41,364 nucleotides of DNA from Lachnospiraceae bacterium (GCA_022781925.1 JALESO010000061.1:1-41364), one strand, 5' to 3'. Positions 35,086 to 41,363 are shown, numbered from the stretch's first letter. Notes: generated from the letters alone by a model not told the origin. Numbers and translations are program-made.

Positions 35086-35117
35086 AATTATATCATTTTT
35101 GGAAAAATGATATAATT
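35086..35117. promoter_or_regulatory. 32-bp palindrome overlapping the hsdM promoter
   Basis: AATTATATCATTTTT (35086-35100), GG, then the exact reverse complement (35103-35117). The right end covers the first two bases of the TTGACA box. A repressor bound here would block the promoter. As RNA it would be a hairpin without its own T tail on the forward side. No regulator gene is adjacent. Confidence 0.65.
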
Positions 35118-35144
35118 GACATTGATAACGACGAATCATATAAT
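35116..35144 (+). promoter_or_regulatory. Consensus promoter of the hsdM region
   Basis: Perfect TTGACA (35116-35121), a 17-base spacer and perfect TATAAT (35139-35144). The predicted start is near 35151, about 137 bases before the hsdM ATG. Confidence 0.85.
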
Positions 35145-35180
35145 TTAATCAAATTAAGCTGTGTAACGGCATAAAAATTG

Positions 35181-35291
35181 GTGGGGGAAGATACACCCGA
35201 TATAGCTGGAATAATGAATATAGATAGTATTCTAATACAAAAGCTATTTATGGATTATGAAAGTACAGAGACAGGAGAAAAAGCAGAATGA
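35181..35291 (+). CDS. Possible short leader peptide coupled to hsdM
   Basis: A frame from GTG 35181 (or ATG 35214) ends in TGA at 35289-35291, overlapping the hsdM ATG as ATGA. The 36-residue peptide contains S-I-L-I-Q-K-L-F-M-D-Y-E. It lies within the leader of the strong promoter and could couple translation to hsdM. No good ribosome-binding site was seen, so it may be chance. Confidence 0.3.
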   Translation: MGEDTPDIAGIMNIDSILIQKLFMDYESTETGEKAE

Positions 35292-35509
35292 TAACAGGTG
35301 AATTAAAAAATAAAATTGACGGACTGTGGGATATATTTGCAGCAGGTGGACTGGTAAATCCATTGGAGGTAATTGAACAGATTACCTATCTGATGTTTAT
35401 TCATGATCTGGATGATTCGGATAACAGACGGGCAAAAGAAAGTGCGATGCTCGGCTTGCCGTATGAAAGTATTTTGCAGAAGAAGTCAAGATTGGTGAAA
35501 GAACCATAG
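35288..35509 (+). pseudogene. hsdM: HsdM N-terminal fragment (type I methylase, frameshifted)
   Basis: The frame starts at ATG 35288 with ACAGGAG upstream and encodes the helical N-terminal domain of a type I restriction-modification methylase: MITGELKNKIDGLWDIFAAG, then 'Q-I-T-Y-L-M-F-I-H-D-L-D-D'. After 'L-P-Y-E-S-I' the frame continues into unrelated residues and stops at 35509. In the next frame the expected sequence 'A-E-E-V-K-I-G-E-R-T-I-D-G-T' follows directly. Adding one T in the run at 35472-35475 would restore I-F-A-E-E-V and give one 500-residue HsdM. The break could be mutation, phase variation or a sequencing error. Confidence 0.85.
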
Positions 35510-35532
35510 ATGGAACGCAGTTAAAGTGGTCT

Positions 35533-36789
35533 GTGTTTCATGATTTCCCGGCAGACAGAATGTATGCTGTAATGCAGGAATGGGTATTTCCATTTATTAA
35601 AACATTGCACAGTGATAAAAACAGCGCATATTCAAAATACATGGATGATGCTATTTTTAAATTGCCGACACCGCTGGTATTATCAAAAGTCGTGGATTCA
35701 CTGGATGAGATTTATAAAATTATGAATGAGATACAGACTGCCGATGTGCGTGGTGATGTATACGAATATCTGCTTTCCAAGATTGCACAGTCAGGATTAA
35801 ATGGTCAGTTCCGTACACCGAGACATATTATCCGTATGATGGTAGAAATGATGGATCCGTCCAGTGATGAGGTGATCTGTGACCCGGCTTGCGGTACATC
35901 TGGTTTCCTGGTGGCAGCAGGTGAATATCTGAAAGAAAATAAGAAAGAGGAAATTTTCTTTGATAAGCAGAAAAAAGAGCATTATATGAATCACATGTTC
36001 CATGGTTATGACATGGATCGGACAATGCTTCGTATCGGCGCCATGAACATGATGACGCATGGAATTGATAATCCGTTTATTGAGTACAGAGACAGTTTAT
36101 CAGATCAGAATCCGGATAAAGATAAATATACGCTGGTACTGGCAAATCCGCCGTTTAAAGGAAGTCTGGATGCGGAGTCAGTGTCTGGAGATTTGCTGAA
36201 AGTATGTAAAACGAAAAAGACAGAGTTGCTTTTCCTGACATTGTTTTTGCGGATTTTGAAAATTGGCGGCCGGTGTGCATGTATCGTTCCGGATGGAGTA
36301 TTGTTTGGCTCTTCCAAAGCACACAAATCCATTCGAAAAGAGATTGTAGAAAATCAGAGACTGGAAGCAGTTGTTTCTATGCCGTCTGGTGTGTTTAAAC
36401 CGTATGCCGGAGTATCCACCGCCATTCTGATTTTTACAAAAACAGAGCATGGAGGAACCGATAACGTCTGGTTTTACGATATGACAGCAGATGGATTCAG
36501 TTTGGATGATAAGCGGACACCGATTGCAGACAATGATATTCCGGACATCATTGAGAGATTCAAACATCTGGATCAGGAAGCAGACCGAAAACGTACAGAA
36601 AAGTCTTTCATGGTTCCGAAAGAAGACATCGTAAACAATGACTATGATCTTAGTATTAATAAGTACAAAGAAGTGGAGTACATTCCGGTAGAGTATCCGC
36701 CCACATCAGAGATTATGGCAAATATTCATGAACTTGAGATGGAGATTGGGAAGAATCTGGCGGAGTTGGAAGAATTGTTGGGATTATAG
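35533..36789 (+). CDS. hsdM: HsdM main part: type I restriction-modification DNA methylase
   Basis: This frame is open from about 35478 and carries the catalytic part of an N6-adenine methylase. S-adenosylmethionine-binding motif I reads D-P-A-C-G-T-S-G-F-L and catalytic motif IV reads N-P-P-F, both intact; 'G-Q-F-R-T-P-R-H-I-I-R-M-M' precedes motif I as usual in HsdM. The first usable start in this frame is GTG 35533, without a ribosome-binding site, so expression depends on frameshifting or on reversal of the one-base deletion upstream. HsdM needs HsdS for DNA recognition and HsdR for cutting; only a stump of hsdS is left downstream and no hsdR is in the window. Confidence 0.85.
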   Translation: MFHDFPADRMYAVMQEWVFPFIKTLHSDKNSAYSKYMDDAIFKLPTPLVLSKVVDSLDEIYKIMNEIQTADVRGDVYEYLLSKIAQSGLNGQFRTPRHIIRMMVEMMDPSSDEVICDPACGTSGFLVAAGEYLKENKKEEIFFDKQKKEHYMNHMFHGYDMDRTMLRIGAMNMMTHGIDNPFIEYRDSLSDQNPDKDKYTLVLANPPFKGSLDAESVSGDLLKVCKTKKTELLFLTLFLRILKIGGRCACIVPDGVLFGSSKAHKSIRKEIVENQRLEAVVSMPSGVFKPYAGVSTAILIFTKTEHGGTDNVWFYDMTADGFSLDDKRTPIADNDIPDIIERFKHLDQEADRKRTEKSFMVPKEDIVNNDYDLSINKYKEVEYIPVEYPPTSEIMANIHELEMEIGKNLAELEELLGL

Positions 36790-36808
36790 ATAACGAAGGA
36801 GAGGAATA

Positions 36809-37792
36809 ATGACTGTACAAGATAGACTTATTGATAAAGCAAAAGAAGCTTTTGTATTAGCAATAGAAATATATAATAAGCCATCTATTAGGTATCGGTT
36901 AGAAGGATTTAGCTTTTTTATTTGTAATGCGTGGGAACTAATGTTAAAAGCACATATGATGAACAAATTTGGTGAAGATTCTATTTATTATCATGATAAA
37001 CCAAATCGTACAATTACGTTAGAAAAATGTGTTCAAAAAATATTTACGAATGAGAAAGCACCATTAAGAAAAAATCTTGAAAAAGTTATTGAATTGCGAA
37101 ATACCAGTACACATTTTATTACAGAGGAATATGAGGCAGTGTATATACCACTACTTCAAGCGTGTGTATTTAATTTTGTTGACAAAATGATGGAATTCCA
37201 TAATGTGGATATGACACAAATTATACCTGAAAATTTTATTACATTATCGGTCAGATTAAAAGCACTTGATGAAACGGAAATTCGTGGAAAATATGATCAG
37301 CAAGTTGCTGAAAGATTATTAACAATGAACAGCAGTTTGTCGCCAATGGTAGAAGAAAACAATAGTGCTTTTGCAATCAGAATAGAACATTTACATTATG
37401 CGACTAAAAAACGGGAAGAGGCGACAGAATTCTATCATATAGAAAAAGAAGCAAAAGAAGGGGTACGTCTAATAAAAGAAGTAAAAAATCCAAATGAAAC
37501 ACATAAATACAATGCGAAGGCGTGCATAAGAGAATTGAATAAGCGGCTAGAAAAAAATGGAATTATTGTGTTGTTTAATGGAAAAGAGACAAAATTAAAT
37601 ATGTATCATTTCCAACTTTTTACAGCGTATTTTGGATTAAAAGAAAATGAAAAAATGTGTTTTACATATCAAATATCAACACAACCCCAATATAGCTATT
37701 CACAACAGGCAATAGATTTCATTTTTGAAGAAATAAAAAAGGCACCAACAACAATACTTGATGACCTAAAGGAAAAATTATCAAAAAAATAG
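36809..37792 (+). CDS. DUF3644 protein, HEPN-like
   Basis: A 327-residue protein. Residues about 8-60 (F-V-L-A-I-E-I-Y-N-K-P-S-I-R-Y-R-L-E-G-F) match the DUF3644 signature, and 'E-L-R-N-T-S-T-H-F' holds an R-x4-H motif (Arg97, His102) with a polar residue after the arginine, as in HEPN ribonucleases. The C-terminal half (about 200-327) is unassigned. The gene is distinctly AT-rich and begins 19 bases after hsdM with AAGGAGAGG upstream, so it is co-transcribed. From family knowledge DUF3644 genes are often near restriction-modification genes; a defence RNase role is inferred, not proven. Confidence 0.75.
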   Translation: MTVQDRLIDKAKEAFVLAIEIYNKPSIRYRLEGFSFFICNAWELMLKAHMMNKFGEDSIYYHDKPNRTITLEKCVQKIFTNEKAPLRKNLEKVIELRNTSTHFITEEYEAVYIPLLQACVFNFVDKMMEFHNVDMTQIIPENFITLSVRLKALDETEIRGKYDQQVAERLLTMNSSLSPMVEENNSAFAIRIEHLHYATKKREEATEFYHIEKEAKEGVRLIKEVKNPNETHKYNAKACIRELNKRLEKNGIIVLFNGKETKLNMYHFQLFTAYFGLKENEKMCFTYQISTQPQYSYSQQAIDFIFEEIKKAPTTILDDLKEKLSKK

Positions 37793-37876
37793 TCAACCCC
37801 AGGAGCAAAGGATTCTAAGCAAATACATGCCTACTCCCATTCGGGAACCCAGCTTTAATCCGTCACAAGTTGACTA
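37790..37876. other. Structured 87-nt element after the DUF3644 gene
   Basis: The element starts in the DUF3644 stop codon. TAGTCAAC (37790-37797) pairs with GTTGACTA (37869-37876). Inside, GGATT-ct-AAGC (37810-37820) pairs with GCTT-t-AATCC (37852-37861), and TCCC/GGGA (37835-37846) forms the inner hairpin. There is no T run after it, so it is not an ordinary terminator, and it lacks tRNA T-loop and acceptor features. It could be a structured RNA, a recombination site or the end of an inserted element. Confidence 0.45.
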
Positions 37877-37949
37877 ATTTAAATATAACATAATTATACT
37901 TTTTGTCAAGGCATCGAAAGGTATACATGGTGTTGATAAATTAAGCTAA

Positions 37950-38060
37950 ATTGAAAAGAAAGGAAAATGCAAATCGGATAAATTCCAAGTTGCAGTGCAA
38001 AAATCACTAGACGAAATACAATTATTATTTGATTCATTAATGCAGAAATATTTTGGGTAA
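37950..38060 (+). pseudogene. hsdS: 3' remnant of hsdS (type I specificity subunit)
   Basis: An open stretch with no start codon ends at TAA 38058-38060. Its last 31 residues contain S-D-K-F-Q-V-A-V-Q-K-S-L-D-E-I and end in L-M-Q-K-Y-F-G. This is the usual C-terminal helix of Firmicutes HsdS proteins. The rest of hsdS, including both target-recognition domains, is absent; the DUF3644 gene and the structured element occupy its expected place next to hsdM. This supports deletion or replacement of hsdS. The rest of the 318-base gap (37877-38111) is AT-rich and otherwise without clear features. Confidence 0.6.
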
Positions 38061-38111
38061 AATTATAGTGTATAAAAATTGATTCAGATAGCTACATGAG
38101 GAGAATTTTAC

Positions 38112-38573
38112 ATGGGAATGATGACAGCATATCATGGTGGATATCAACCAGTAGAAAAACCGGAAATCCGTAAAGGAAGAAATACGAAGGATTTTGGGAC
38201 GGGTTTCTACTGTACCATTATTAAAGAGCAGGCGCAAAGATGGGCAAGAAGATACAATACAAAAATTGTTTCAGTATATGATGTTAATATCAATTCAAAC
38301 TTAAAGATAAAAGAGTTTAAAGAGATGACGGAAGAATGGCTGGATTTTATTATTGCGTGCCGAAGTGGTAAAATGCATGATTATGATATTGTAATAGGCG
38401 CAATGGCGGATGATCAGATTTACAATTATATTTCTGATTATATGGATGGAGTAATTACGAGAGAACAATTCTGGATATTGGCAAAATTCAAATATCCAAC
38501 ACATCAAATTGTATTTTGTACAGAGGATGCATTGAAATGCTTGCATTACAGAGGCTATGAGGAGGTTGTGTAA
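38112..38573 (+). CDS. DUF3990 protein (possible ADP-ribosyltransferase-like toxin), copy 1
   Basis: A 153-residue protein with the DUF3990 pattern: Y-H-G-G near the start, D-F-G-T-G-F-Y-C-T with E-Q-A-Q-R-W-A after it, V-S-V-Y-D, 'E-E-W-L-D-F-I-I-A-C-R', 'Y-D-I-V-I-G-A-M-A-D-D' and 'Q-I-V-F-C-T-E-D-A-L' at the end. The order H, Y, E (His of YHG, Tyr of G-F-Y, Glu of T-E-D-A-L) resembles the triad of ADP-ribosyltransferases of the PARP/Tpt1 type. This is inference. GAGGAGA lies upstream of the ATG. The partner gene starts in the stop codon (TAATG). A paralogue with the same motifs lies at 40326. Confidence 0.78.
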   Translation: MGMMTAYHGGYQPVEKPEIRKGRNTKDFGTGFYCTIIKEQAQRWARRYNTKIVSVYDVNINSNLKIKEFKEMTEEWLDFIIACRSGKMHDYDIVIGAMADDQIYNYISDYMDGVITREQFWILAKFKYPTHQIVFCTEDALKCLHYRGYEEVV

Positions 38574-39034
38574 TGGTTGGAGAAGGTAGAGAATCACAGA
38601 AAGATAATGACTTATTTTATACTTGTAGCTTGATTGACTATATTGCAAGAAAAACAAAAAATGTGCGGTCCTATGTAGTCAATAAACTTGGAAAAGAGCG
38701 TTTAGAAAAAATATACGATCTTGCGGATGTGTATCATTGTGACAATATAGAACGAGTTTGTGATGATTTTATAGATGAAGCGAACATCGAGCAGGGAAAT
38801 TTTGATAATGTGGCGGATTGCGGATATTCCATCCCAACTTATTGGGATATTGGAAAAGTATATAAGCGTTTGATTAAGCGCGTAGCAGAATATGAGAAGA
38901 TTGATATTATAAGTGCATTGGAAAAAGTATACAATTCTTTTATTAGCCCGAAAATAGATGATTACAACAGCAGCGTTTATTATGAAAACCCGGAATATAT
39001 ATTTGAATGTTACAGGGAAAACCAGATGCTGTAA
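38573..39034 (+). CDS. Two-domain DUF3791-like partner of DUF3990 copy 1
   Basis: A 153-residue protein without a name. Its N-terminal half ('C-S-L-I-D-Y-I-A-R-K-T' ... 'V-Y-H-C-D-N-I-E-R-V-C-D-D-F') has the spacing of the DUF3791 protein at 40093 ('C-I-E-S-I-A-Q-K-L' ... 'L-H-T-Q-G-K-E-Y-I-V-D-D-I'). Its C-terminal half ('K-I-D-I-I-S-A-L-E-K-V-Y-N-S-F-I' ... 'P-E-Y-I-F-E-C-Y') resembles the DUF3791 protein at 40793 ('L-G-I-S-L-D-A-A-L-K-I-F-Y-N-S-E-L' ... 'G-Y-L-V-D-E-L-E'). It may therefore be a tandem fusion and the antitoxin-like partner of the DUF3990 protein. GAGGAGG lies within the end of the upstream gene; the ATG overlaps its stop by one base. Confidence 0.65.
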   Translation: MVGEGRESQKDNDLFYTCSLIDYIARKTKNVRSYVVNKLGKERLEKIYDLADVYHCDNIERVCDDFIDEANIEQGNFDNVADCGYSIPTYWDIGKVYKRLIKRVAEYEKIDIISALEKVYNSFISPKIDDYNSSVYYENPEYIFECYRENQML

Positions 39035-39093
39035 GAGATTTGTATAAAAATATGCAGTAAAATGTTGGTAATGATCGAGAGGAGAATACCAAC

Positions 39094-40062
39094 ATGGATG
39101 AAAAATTAGTGAATATTATCAACGAAATGGCAGAGTATCTGAACATAGCACAGATGAAAAAGTTGCAGGAAGTATTATTGAAACATTTGATAAATAGTGA
39201 TGTGGAAAAAACGAGTATTTCTAATATGGAATATTTGCAAATGTTTATAGATGCGAAGCGCATTGAGGGATGTTCGGACAGAACTTTGCGATATTATCAG
39301 GTAACGGTAGAACATCTGTTGCAGACGGTTGATGTTGAGATACGAAAAATGACAACGGATGATCTCCGGAGTTACCTTGCGGATTATCAGAAGATTAACA
39401 ATTGCAGCAAGGTGACGATTGATAATATTCGAAGGAATTTATCCAGCTTCTTTTCATGGCTTGAGGAAGAAGATTACATTTTGAAAAGTCCGATGCGGAG
39501 GATTCATAAAATTAAGACAAAGCAACAGGTAAAAGAAATTATCTCTGATGAAATGATTGAAAAAATGCGTGATAATTGCAAAACAAAAAGGGATTTGGCA
39601 ATTATTGATTTGCTGTATTCAACGGGAATTCGTGTTGGTGAGCTGGTTCGCCTGAATATTTCGGATATAGATTTTGAAGAACGTGAATGTGTGGTATACG
39701 GAAAAGGTGATAAGGAACGCCGCGTGTATTTTGATGCAAAGGCAAAATTGCATTTACAGAATTATATTAAAAGCAGAGCAGACGATAATCCGGCATTATT
39801 TGTTACATTAGATGCTCCGTATGATCGTCTGAAGATCAGTGGTGTGGAAATTCGAATGCGTGAACTGGGGCGTATGTTGAATATTCCAAAAATTCACCCA
39901 CATAAGTTCAGGAGAACAATGGCGACACGAGCCATTGATAAAGGAATGCCGATTGAACAGGTGCAGAAAATTTTGGGACATTCGCAGATTGATACAACGA
40001 TGCAATATGCGATTGTAAATCAGAATAATGTAAAAGCATCTCATAGAAGGTATATCGCATAA
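39094..40062 (+). CDS. Tyrosine recombinase (XerC/D-like integrase)
   Basis: A 322-residue site-specific recombinase. An N-terminal extension (about 1-45) precedes the SAM-like core-binding domain (about 48-135) and the catalytic domain (about 150-320). Catalytic residues are all present: Arg180 in G-I-R-V-G-E-L, Lys in Y-G-K-G-D-K-E-R, His270 and Arg273 in H-K-F-R-R, His296 in L-G-H-S, and nucleophile Tyr305 in T-M-Q-Y-A. Recombinases of this type sit next to hsdS genes in gut Firmicutes, where they invert target-recognition segments; no second hsdS or matching inverted repeat was found in this window. AGAGGAG lies upstream of the ATG. Confidence 0.9.
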   Translation: MDEKLVNIINEMAEYLNIAQMKKLQEVLLKHLINSDVEKTSISNMEYLQMFIDAKRIEGCSDRTLRYYQVTVEHLLQTVDVEIRKMTTDDLRSYLADYQKINNCSKVTIDNIRRNLSSFFSWLEEEDYILKSPMRRIHKIKTKQQVKEIISDEMIEKMRDNCKTKRDLAIIDLLYSTGIRVGELVRLNISDIDFEERECVVYGKGDKERRVYFDAKAKLHLQNYIKSRADDNPALFVTLDAPYDRLKISGVEIRMRELGRMLNIPKIHPHKFRRTMATRAIDKGMPIEQVQKILGHSQIDTTMQYAIVNQNNVKASHRRYIA

Positions 40063-40092
40063 TAAATGATATTTAAGGGAGGCAGCTTTTCA

Positions 40093-40329
40093 ATGACAAA
40101 ACAAAATATAGAAAACACGTGTGAAATGGAATTTGCAATATTTTGTATTGAAAGTATTGCTCAAAAGTTAGGTGTAAATGCAAAAGACATTTATAGTGCT
40201 TTGGCAGAGAAAAGCAATATTTTAAATGATTATATTATTCCGGAATATGAGATACTTCATACACAGGGAAAAGAATATATTGTGGATGACATAATGGAGG
40301 TTATGAAAGAGAGAGGGGTTCTCAAATGA
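40093..40329 (+). CDS. DUF3791 protein (possible antitoxin), upstream of DUF3990 copy 2
   Basis: A 78-residue protein with the DUF3791 arrangement: 'F-A-I-F-C-I-E-S-I-A-Q-K-L-G', then 'D-I-Y-S-A-L', 'E-Y-E-I-L-H-T-Q-G-K-E-Y-I-V-D-D-I'. The start is ATG 40093, eight bases or so after AGGGAGG; an in-frame ATG at 40066 lies in front of that site. The stop overlaps the start of the DUF3990 gene (ATGA). The recombinase gene ends 31 bases upstream, so all could share a transcript. The antitoxin role is inferred from constant association with DUF3990. Confidence 0.75.
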   Translation: MTKQNIENTCEMEFAIFCIESIAQKLGVNAKDIYSALAEKSNILNDYIIPEYEILHTQGKEYIVDDIMEVMKERGVLK

Positions 40330-40796
40330 AAGTATATCATGGATCTTGGTTGGAAATTTCAAATCCTGATTTGGAACATTCAAGGATGGATGTGGATTTT
40401 GGAAAAGGATTTTACACAACATTGATCTGGGAACAGGCAGTGAAATGCTGTGGAAAATTTAAGCGTCGGGGTAAGAAAGGAATTGTTTCTGTATATGATT
40501 TTGATGAGACTACATGTCAAAATTTAAAAATTTTAAAGTTTGAGTCTTATTCAGAAGAATGGTTAGATTTTATTTTGCGTTGTCGGCGTAAAATGGATGA
40601 TTCCAGTTATGATATTGTTATGGGTGGCGTGGCTAATGATAAAGTCTTTAATACAGTAGAATTGTATTTTGATCAATTAATAGATAAGCGAGAAGCAATT
40701 AATCGACTTCGGTATGAAAAGCCGAATATGCAGATATGTTTTAGAACAGAAGCGGCATTGAGTAAACTGTGTTTTGAAGGGAGTGTTGAAGTATGA
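40326..40796 (+). CDS. DUF3990 protein (possible ADP-ribosyltransferase-like toxin), copy 2
   Basis: A 156-residue protein paralogous to the one at 38112. Shared segments are Y-H-G-S, D-F-G-K-G-F-Y-T-T with E-Q-A, V-S-V-Y-D-F, 'E-E-W-L-D-F-I-L-R-C-R', 'Y-D-I-V-M-G-G-V-A-N-D-K' and 'Q-I-C-F-R-T-E-A-A-L'. The two are clearly diverged outside these blocks, so they are not a recent duplication. GAGAGGGG lies six bases before the ATG. It overlaps both neighbours by four bases, a tightly coupled triplet with a DUF3791 gene on each side. Confidence 0.8.
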   Translation: MKVYHGSWLEISNPDLEHSRMDVDFGKGFYTTLIWEQAVKCCGKFKRRGKKGIVSVYDFDETTCQNLKILKFESYSEEWLDFILRCRRKMDDSSYDIVMGGVANDKVFNTVELYFDQLIDKREAINRLRYEKPNMQICFRTEAALSKLCFEGSVEV

Positions 40797-41005
40797 TGGC
40801 AAATCCGATCCTTCTACAAAAAAAATATGTGAGAATAGTTGAATTATTTGCTAAAAAGCTGGGGATTTCACTGGATGCAGCATTAAAAATTTTTTATAAC
40901 TCAGAGCTATATCAGTTGATGCGTGAAGGAATATCGGATATGCATTGTATGAGTGATGGATATTTGGTAGATGAATTAGAAGAAGAATACAATAACATAC
41001 ATTAA
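40793..41005 (+). CDS. DUF3791-like protein downstream of DUF3990 copy 2
   Basis: A 70-residue protein (69 from the alternative ATG at 40796). It shows 'Y-V-R-I-V-E-L-F-A-K-K-L-G-I-S-L-D-A-A-L-K' and 'G-Y-L-V-D-E-L-E-E-E-Y', the helix-rich DUF3791 arrangement, and matches the C-terminal half of the 38573 product better than the N-terminal half. GGGAG lies upstream inside the DUF3990 gene. No terminator follows; the next 80 bases are very AT-rich. Confidence 0.68.
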   Translation: MMANPILLQKKYVRIVELFAKKLGISLDAALKIFYNSELYQLMREGISDMHCMSDGYLVDELEEEYNNIH

Positions 41006-41087
41006 AACATGATATTCGAAATTTTGCCAATTCCAATTTTTAGAAATAACTATTATTGTAATTATAAAAAAAGAAAAAACAGATAGT

Positions 41088-41116
41088 TTGACATAAAAGC
41101 GGTTAAATGCTAATAT
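41088..41116 (+). promoter_or_regulatory. Promoter of a small RNA
   Basis: Perfect TTGACA (41088-41093), a 17-base spacer and TAATAT (41111-41116). The predicted start is near 41123. No convincing start codon with a ribosome-binding site follows before the terminator. Confidence 0.65.
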
Positions 41117-41122
41117 AAATAT

Positions 41123-41214
41123 GAAAAAAGTGCTACCGATAGACGGTTAGCCCCGAATATGTTAGTTATGAAAATAACCGCCACAATTTTCTCAGGACTG
41201 GGCGGTTATTTTTG
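41123..41214 (+). ncRNA. Putative ~92-nt small RNA, possibly antisense antitoxin RNA
   Basis: A promoter at 41088-41116 and an intrinsic terminator at 41171-41214 define a short transcript. It contains 'CCGATAGACGG' near its 5' end, a possible small stem. It is antisense to a reverse-strand frame ending at 41166 that looks like the tail of a small toxin. The layout fits the RNA antitoxin of a type I toxin-antitoxin pair, but the ends are predicted only. Confidence 0.5.
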
Positions 41215-41234
41215 TGTCTTGGAATCGCTGTTTG
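41166..41234 (-). pseudogene. Possible remnant of a small holin-like toxin gene
   Basis: On the reverse strand a 22-codon frame without a start codon ends in KNNRPVLRKLWRLFS and TAA at 41166-41168. A K-N-N-R-P-type tail reading through a terminator hairpin is typical for small hydrophobic type I toxins of Firmicutes. An in-frame TGA at 41235-41237 cuts it off from any hydrophobic N-terminus, so it is either a relic or a coincidence of the terminator sequence. Confidence 0.3.
41171..41214 (+). terminator. Terminator of the small RNA
   Basis: AAAATAACCGCC (41171-41182) pairs perfectly with GGCGGTTATTTT (41201-41212) across an 18-base loop. The stem ends in TTTTT forward and is preceded by A residues, so it may work in both directions. 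Confidence 0.75.
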
Positions 41235-41317
41235 TCAAGCTAGATGTCAGTAAAACTTTATATTTTTGTTGCTATATTTCCTCTTGCTTTGACCGAGGGT
41301 ACCTGGATCAGACTAAA

Positions 41318-41363
41318 CTGTCAATGGCAAGCGGTTCAGACCGTCGCTGCGCATCATTGACAG
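41318..41363. repeat. Inverted repeat at the right window edge
   Basis: CTGTCAATG (41318-41326) pairs with CATTGACAG (41355-41363) and AGCGGT pairs imperfectly inside. The segment is also open on the reverse strand (stop at 41308-41310, 18 residues to the edge, A-V-N-D-A-Q-R-R-S-E-P-L), so it may be the end of a gene lying outside. Its composition is more GC-rich than the island to its left, so a boundary may lie near 41280. Confidence 0.35.

Noticed and set aside
36784-36966. Reverse-strand frames inside the island as separate genes
   Set aside because: They are antisense to well-supported genes and carry no ribosome-binding site or domain.
37790-37876. A tRNA or tRNA fragment
   Set aside because: The outer helix is 8 bp and the inner part is one extended helix, not a cloverleaf; there is no T-loop sequence and no CCA or anticodon loop in the right place.
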